A DNA stretch of 16,664 bases. It comes from Kiloniellales bacterium. GTDB taxonomy: Bacteria; Pseudomonadota; Alphaproteobacteria; Kiloniellales; JAKSDN01. Location of the stretch: assembly GCA_022360075.1 (NCBI GenBank), contig JAKSDN010001453.1, positions 1 to 16,664 of the forward strand, in the 5' to 3' direction. Below the pieces are notes generated by a model that searched no databases, had not been told where the DNA came from, and saw only the letters and a program-made list of their open reading frames with translations. A program made the position numbers and the translations under genes. This document shows, in pieces, positions 14,651-16,664 of the stretch; positions within the stretch are counted from its first letter, which is position 1, and the number at the start of each line of letters is the position of its first letter.

Positions 14651-14902
14651 AGGGGGGCAAATTAGGGGCCAAGGCGCCTCCTTCATCGCTGCAAATCCAC
14701 TGTGCGTCCTTCGAGACGCGCCCTGTCGGGCGCTCCTCAGGATGAGGTAAATCGTGGATGGCATTAAGAAATGTCCTCATCCTGAGGAGCCCGCGCTAGC
14801 GGGCGTCTCGAAGGGTTCGGTACGAACCGCGCGAAGCGCTTGGCGGTCGGTTCTCCAACCACCGAAGCGCCCGGCGTCGGGGCAGCTCTGAACCGCCGCC
14901 CC
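14651..14902. other. Intergenic region between binding-protein and permease genes
   Basis: No gene. It holds the nested palindrome (14708-14814), then a perfect hairpin GGTTCG-GTA-CGAACC (14814-14828). An open frame from 14840 leads into the permease but is read as non-coding because the membrane protein's natural start is at 14903. The structures would be in the operon mRNA and may set the binding protein:permease ratio. Confidence 0.6.
14708..14814. repeat. Nested palindromic repeat, copy B
   Basis: Two 40 nt arms (14708-14747 and 14775-14814) pair at the outer ends (CCTTCGAGACGC with its complement) and inner ends (CTCCTCAGGATGAGG with its complement). Side hairpins are GCGCCC-TGTC-GGGCGC and GCCCGC-GCTA-GCGGGC. 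The loop carries GATGGCATTAAGA (14757-14769), the exact reverse complement of the loop motif of copy A, so this copy is inverted relative to copy A. Confidence 0.82.
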
Positions 14903-15859
14903 ATGGCCCCCTTCATCGCAAAGCGCCTGGTCGCGCTGGTCCTGACCCTCCTGGTCGCCTCGCTCGTCGTCTTCCTCGTGCTGGAGGTGCTGCCCGGCGA
15001 TCCGGCAGCCATCATGCTCGGGGTCAATGCGCGCGAGGACACGCTGGCCGCCCTGCGCGCCGAGCTCGGGCTCGACCGGCCGGCCTGGGAGCGCTACGGA
15101 CTTTGGCTCGGCGGGATGCTGACCGGCGATTTCGGCCAGAGCTATACCTACAGCGTGCCGGTCGGCGAGCTCATCGGCGAGCGGGTGGCGATCAGCCTGC
15201 CCCTGGCCGTGATGGCGATCGTCTTGTCCACCGCGATGGCGATTCCGCTCGGTGTGCTGGCGGCGGCGCGACGCAACAAGGCGGCCGACCTCTGCGTCAA
15301 CGCCTTCGTCCAGGTCGGCGTGGCGGTGCCGAACTTCTGGTTCGCGATGCTGCTGATCATCCTCTTCGCCGTGATCCTGCGCTGGCTGCCGGCCGGCGGC
15401 TTCGCGGGCTGGGACGCCGGGCTCGGCGCGGCGCTGCTGTCGCTGTTGCTGCCGGCGGTCGCGCTCGCCCTGCCCCAGGCCGCGATCCTCACCCGGGTCA
15501 CGCGCTCCTCCGTGCTCGAGGTGCTGAACGAGGACTTCGTGCGCACCGCCCGGGCCAAGGGGCTCAGCCGCCGTGCCGCGCTCTGGCGCCATGCCGTGCG
15601 CAACGCCTTGATCCCGGTGGTCACGATCATGGGCCTGCAGTTCTCCTTCCTGCTGGCCGGCACGATCATCATCGAGAATGTCTTCTACCTGCCCGGCCTC
15701 GGTCGCCTGCTGTTCCAGGCGATCGCCCAGCGCGACCTGATCGTGGTCAAGGACTTGGTGGTGCTGCTGGCCGGCACCGTGGTGGTGGTGAACTTCCTGG
15801 TCGACCTGCTCTACGCGGTGCTCGACCCGCGCCTCAGGAGCGGCGGCACCCATGTCTGA
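14903..15859 (+). CDS. ABC transporter permease, DppB-like
   Basis: A 318-residue inner-membrane permease of the BPD_transp_1 family, the B subunit of a dipeptide-type importer. It begins with the characteristic FIAKRLVALVLTLLVASLVV helix, then LPGDPA (about residues 31-36), LGLDRPAWERY and GDFGQSY. About six transmembrane segments follow. The cytoplasmic EAA loop, which docks the ATPase, is VRTARAKGLSRRAALWRHAV (about 213-232), and it ends DLLYAVLDPR. The start is ATG 14903; an upstream in-frame ATG at 14840 would add 21 non-family residues. No clear ribosome binding site precedes it. The next permease overlaps its end by 8 bp. Substrate depends on the binding protein at 13169. Confidence 0.94.
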   Translation: MAPFIAKRLVALVLTLLVASLVVFLVLEVLPGDPAAIMLGVNAREDTLAALRAELGLDRPAWERYGLWLGGMLTGDFGQSYTYSVPVGELIGERVAISLPLAVMAIVLSTAMAIPLGVLAAARRNKAADLCVNAFVQVGVAVPNFWFAMLLIILFAVILRWLPAGGFAGWDAGLGAALLSLLLPAVALALPQAAILTRVTRSSVLEVLNEDFVRTARAKGLSRRAALWRHAVRNALIPVVTIMGLQFSFLLAGTIIIENVFYLPGLGRLLFQAIAQRDLIVVKDLVVLLAGTVVVVNFLVDLLYAVLDPRLRSGGTHV

Positions 15860-16664
15860 GGTCGCGCGCGAGTTCCTCGACCAGGGCCTGCGCCACCGCA
15901 GCTTCGTGATCGGCGGTGCGATCAGCGCGCTCTTCATCGCCGTCGCCCTGGTCTCGCTGGTCTGGACGCCGCATTCGGTGACCGCGATCGACATCGCGAT
16001 CAAGCTGCAGCCGCCCACGGCCGCGCATTGGCTGGGCACCGATCACTTCGGCCGCGACCTGGTCTCGATGCTTATGGTCGGTGCGACCAACTCGGTCGCG
16101 GTCGCCCTGGTCGAGGTCGGCATCGGGCTCGGCCTCGGCGTGCCCTTGGGCCTGCTCGCCGCGGCCAAGCGCGGCTGGATCGACGAGCTGGTGATGCGCG
16201 TGAACGACTTCACCTTCGCCTTTCCGGCGTTGCTCTCGGCGGTCATGATCACGGCCTTGCTGGGGCCGGGCGCGGTGAACTCGATCATCGCCATCGGCAT
16301 CTTCAACATCCCGGTCTTCGCCCGCCTGACCCGCGGCAGCGCCCTGGTGATCTGGCAGCGCGAGTTCATCCTGGCAGCGCGAGCCGCCGGCAAGGGTGCG
16401 GCGCGCATCAGCCTGGAGCACGTGCTGCCCAACGTGGCGAGCGTGCTGATCGTCCAGGCGACCATCCAGTTCGCGCTCGCCATTCTCGCCGAGGCGGGCC
16501 TCAGCTATCTCGGCCTCGGCACCCAGCCGCCGCAGCCGAGCTGGGGCAAAATGCTGAACGAGGCCCAGACCCTGATGTTCCAGGCGCCGCAGCTCGCGAT
16601 CTTCCCGGGCCTGGCGATCGCGCTCACGGTGCTCGGCCTCAACCTCTTCGGCGACGGGCTGCGC
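15852..16664 (+). CDS. ABC transporter permease, DppC-like, 3' end outside window
   Basis: The ATG at 15852 lies within the end of the DppB-like gene (8 bp overlap, ATGTCTGA), so the two are translationally coupled. The frame stays open for 271 codons to the last base of the window; a full DppC has about 280-300 residues. The motifs are those of the C subunit: LQPPTAAHWLGTDHFGRDL (53-71), which is the periplasmic signature, DFTFAFPALL, the EAA loop in FILAARAAGKGAARISLEHV (176-195), LPN, and SYLGLGTQPPQPSWGKML near the end, then LGLNLFGDGLR. It forms a heterodimeric membrane channel with the DppB-like subunit. One or two ATPase genes are expected just downstream. Confidence 0.94.
   Translation, partial: MSEVAREFLDQGLRHRSFVIGGAISALFIAVALVSLVWTPHSVTAIDIAIKLQPPTAAHWLGTDHFGRDLVSMLMVGATNSVAVALVEVGIGLGLGVPLGLLAAAKRGWIDELVMRVNDFTFAFPALLSAVMITALLGPGAVNSIIAIGIFNIPVFARLTRGSALVIWQREFILAARAAGKGAARISLEHVLPNVASVLIVQATIQFALAILAEAGLSYLGLGTQPPQPSWGKMLNEAQTLMFQAPQLAIFPGLAIALTVLGLNLFGDGLR

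Noticed and set aside
13093..14745. 550-codon + strand frame overlapping the solute-binding protein gene
   Set aside because: The protein is Arg/Pro-rich and low in complexity. The 13169-14650 frame has a signal peptide and SBP_bac_5 motifs.
14777..16039. 420-codon minus-strand frame over the permease genes
   Set aside because: An antisense shadow rich in Gln, Asp, His and Arg; the DppB/DppC motifs are on the + strand.

Overview
The window is a GC-rich stretch of bacterial chromosome. It looks like an alphaproteobacterium, probably Rhodospirillales-like or a relative. The support is the high G+C at third codon positions, a DUF1127 protein next to a GcvA-like LysR regulator, many TTG/GTG starts, and the kinds of intergenic palindromes common in that class. 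This placement is inference; there is no rRNA or other marker gene. I saw no tRNA, rRNA, CRISPR array, phage gene or intact transposase gene.

Layout. (1) 1-1840: 3' part of a gene for an N,N-dimethylformamidase large-subunit-like protein. (2) 1837-2082: a ~134 bp miniature inverted-repeat element (copy 1) followed by a REP-type palindrome. (3) 2119-2361 (-): DUF1127 protein, divergent from (4) a tight + strand operon, LysR regulator / M20 acetylornithine-deacetylase-like hydrolase / AbrB-family membrane protein (2495-5748). (5) 5749-6240: non-coding, with a nested palindromic repeat and an AT-rich upstream region. (6) 6241-6570: small membrane-anchored or secreted protein of unknown function, convergent with (7) an SDR oxidoreductase (6580-7380, -). 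(8) 7410-7542: second copy of the miniature element, inverted relative to the first, then DUF488 (-). (9) tam, trans-aconitate methyltransferase (8158-8937, +), overlapping tail-to-tail with (10) an EamA/DMT permease (-). (11) GNAT acetyltransferase and a Rossmann/SAF-domain oxidoreductase (9979-11931, +). (12) 11975-12116: a run of hairpins. (13) 12132-16664: an amidohydrolase_2 (COG3618) hydrolase followed by a peptide/opine/nickel-type ABC importer: solute-binding protein, permease B, permease C (cut by the window end). A second copy of the nested palindrome lies between the binding protein and the permeases.

Functionally the window is mainly accessory catabolism and transport. It holds amide or amino-acid-derivative hydrolases (DMFase-like, M20, amidohydrolase), an SDR and a SAF oxidoreductase, a dipeptide-type ABC importer, and local regulation. 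The likely working units are LysR-M20-AbrB and amidohydrolase-importer. Substrates cannot be read from the sequence.

The best candidates for something undescribed are in the non-coding DNA, not the genes. First, both copies of a short TA-flanked inverted-repeat element sit inside the TAG stop codon of a gene, in the same orientation relative to that gene, and the element's own first base rebuilds the stop. Second, two copies of a nested palindrome keep their pairing with different sequences in the side hairpins and share a 13 nt loop motif. I do not see a convincing new defence or biosynthetic system.
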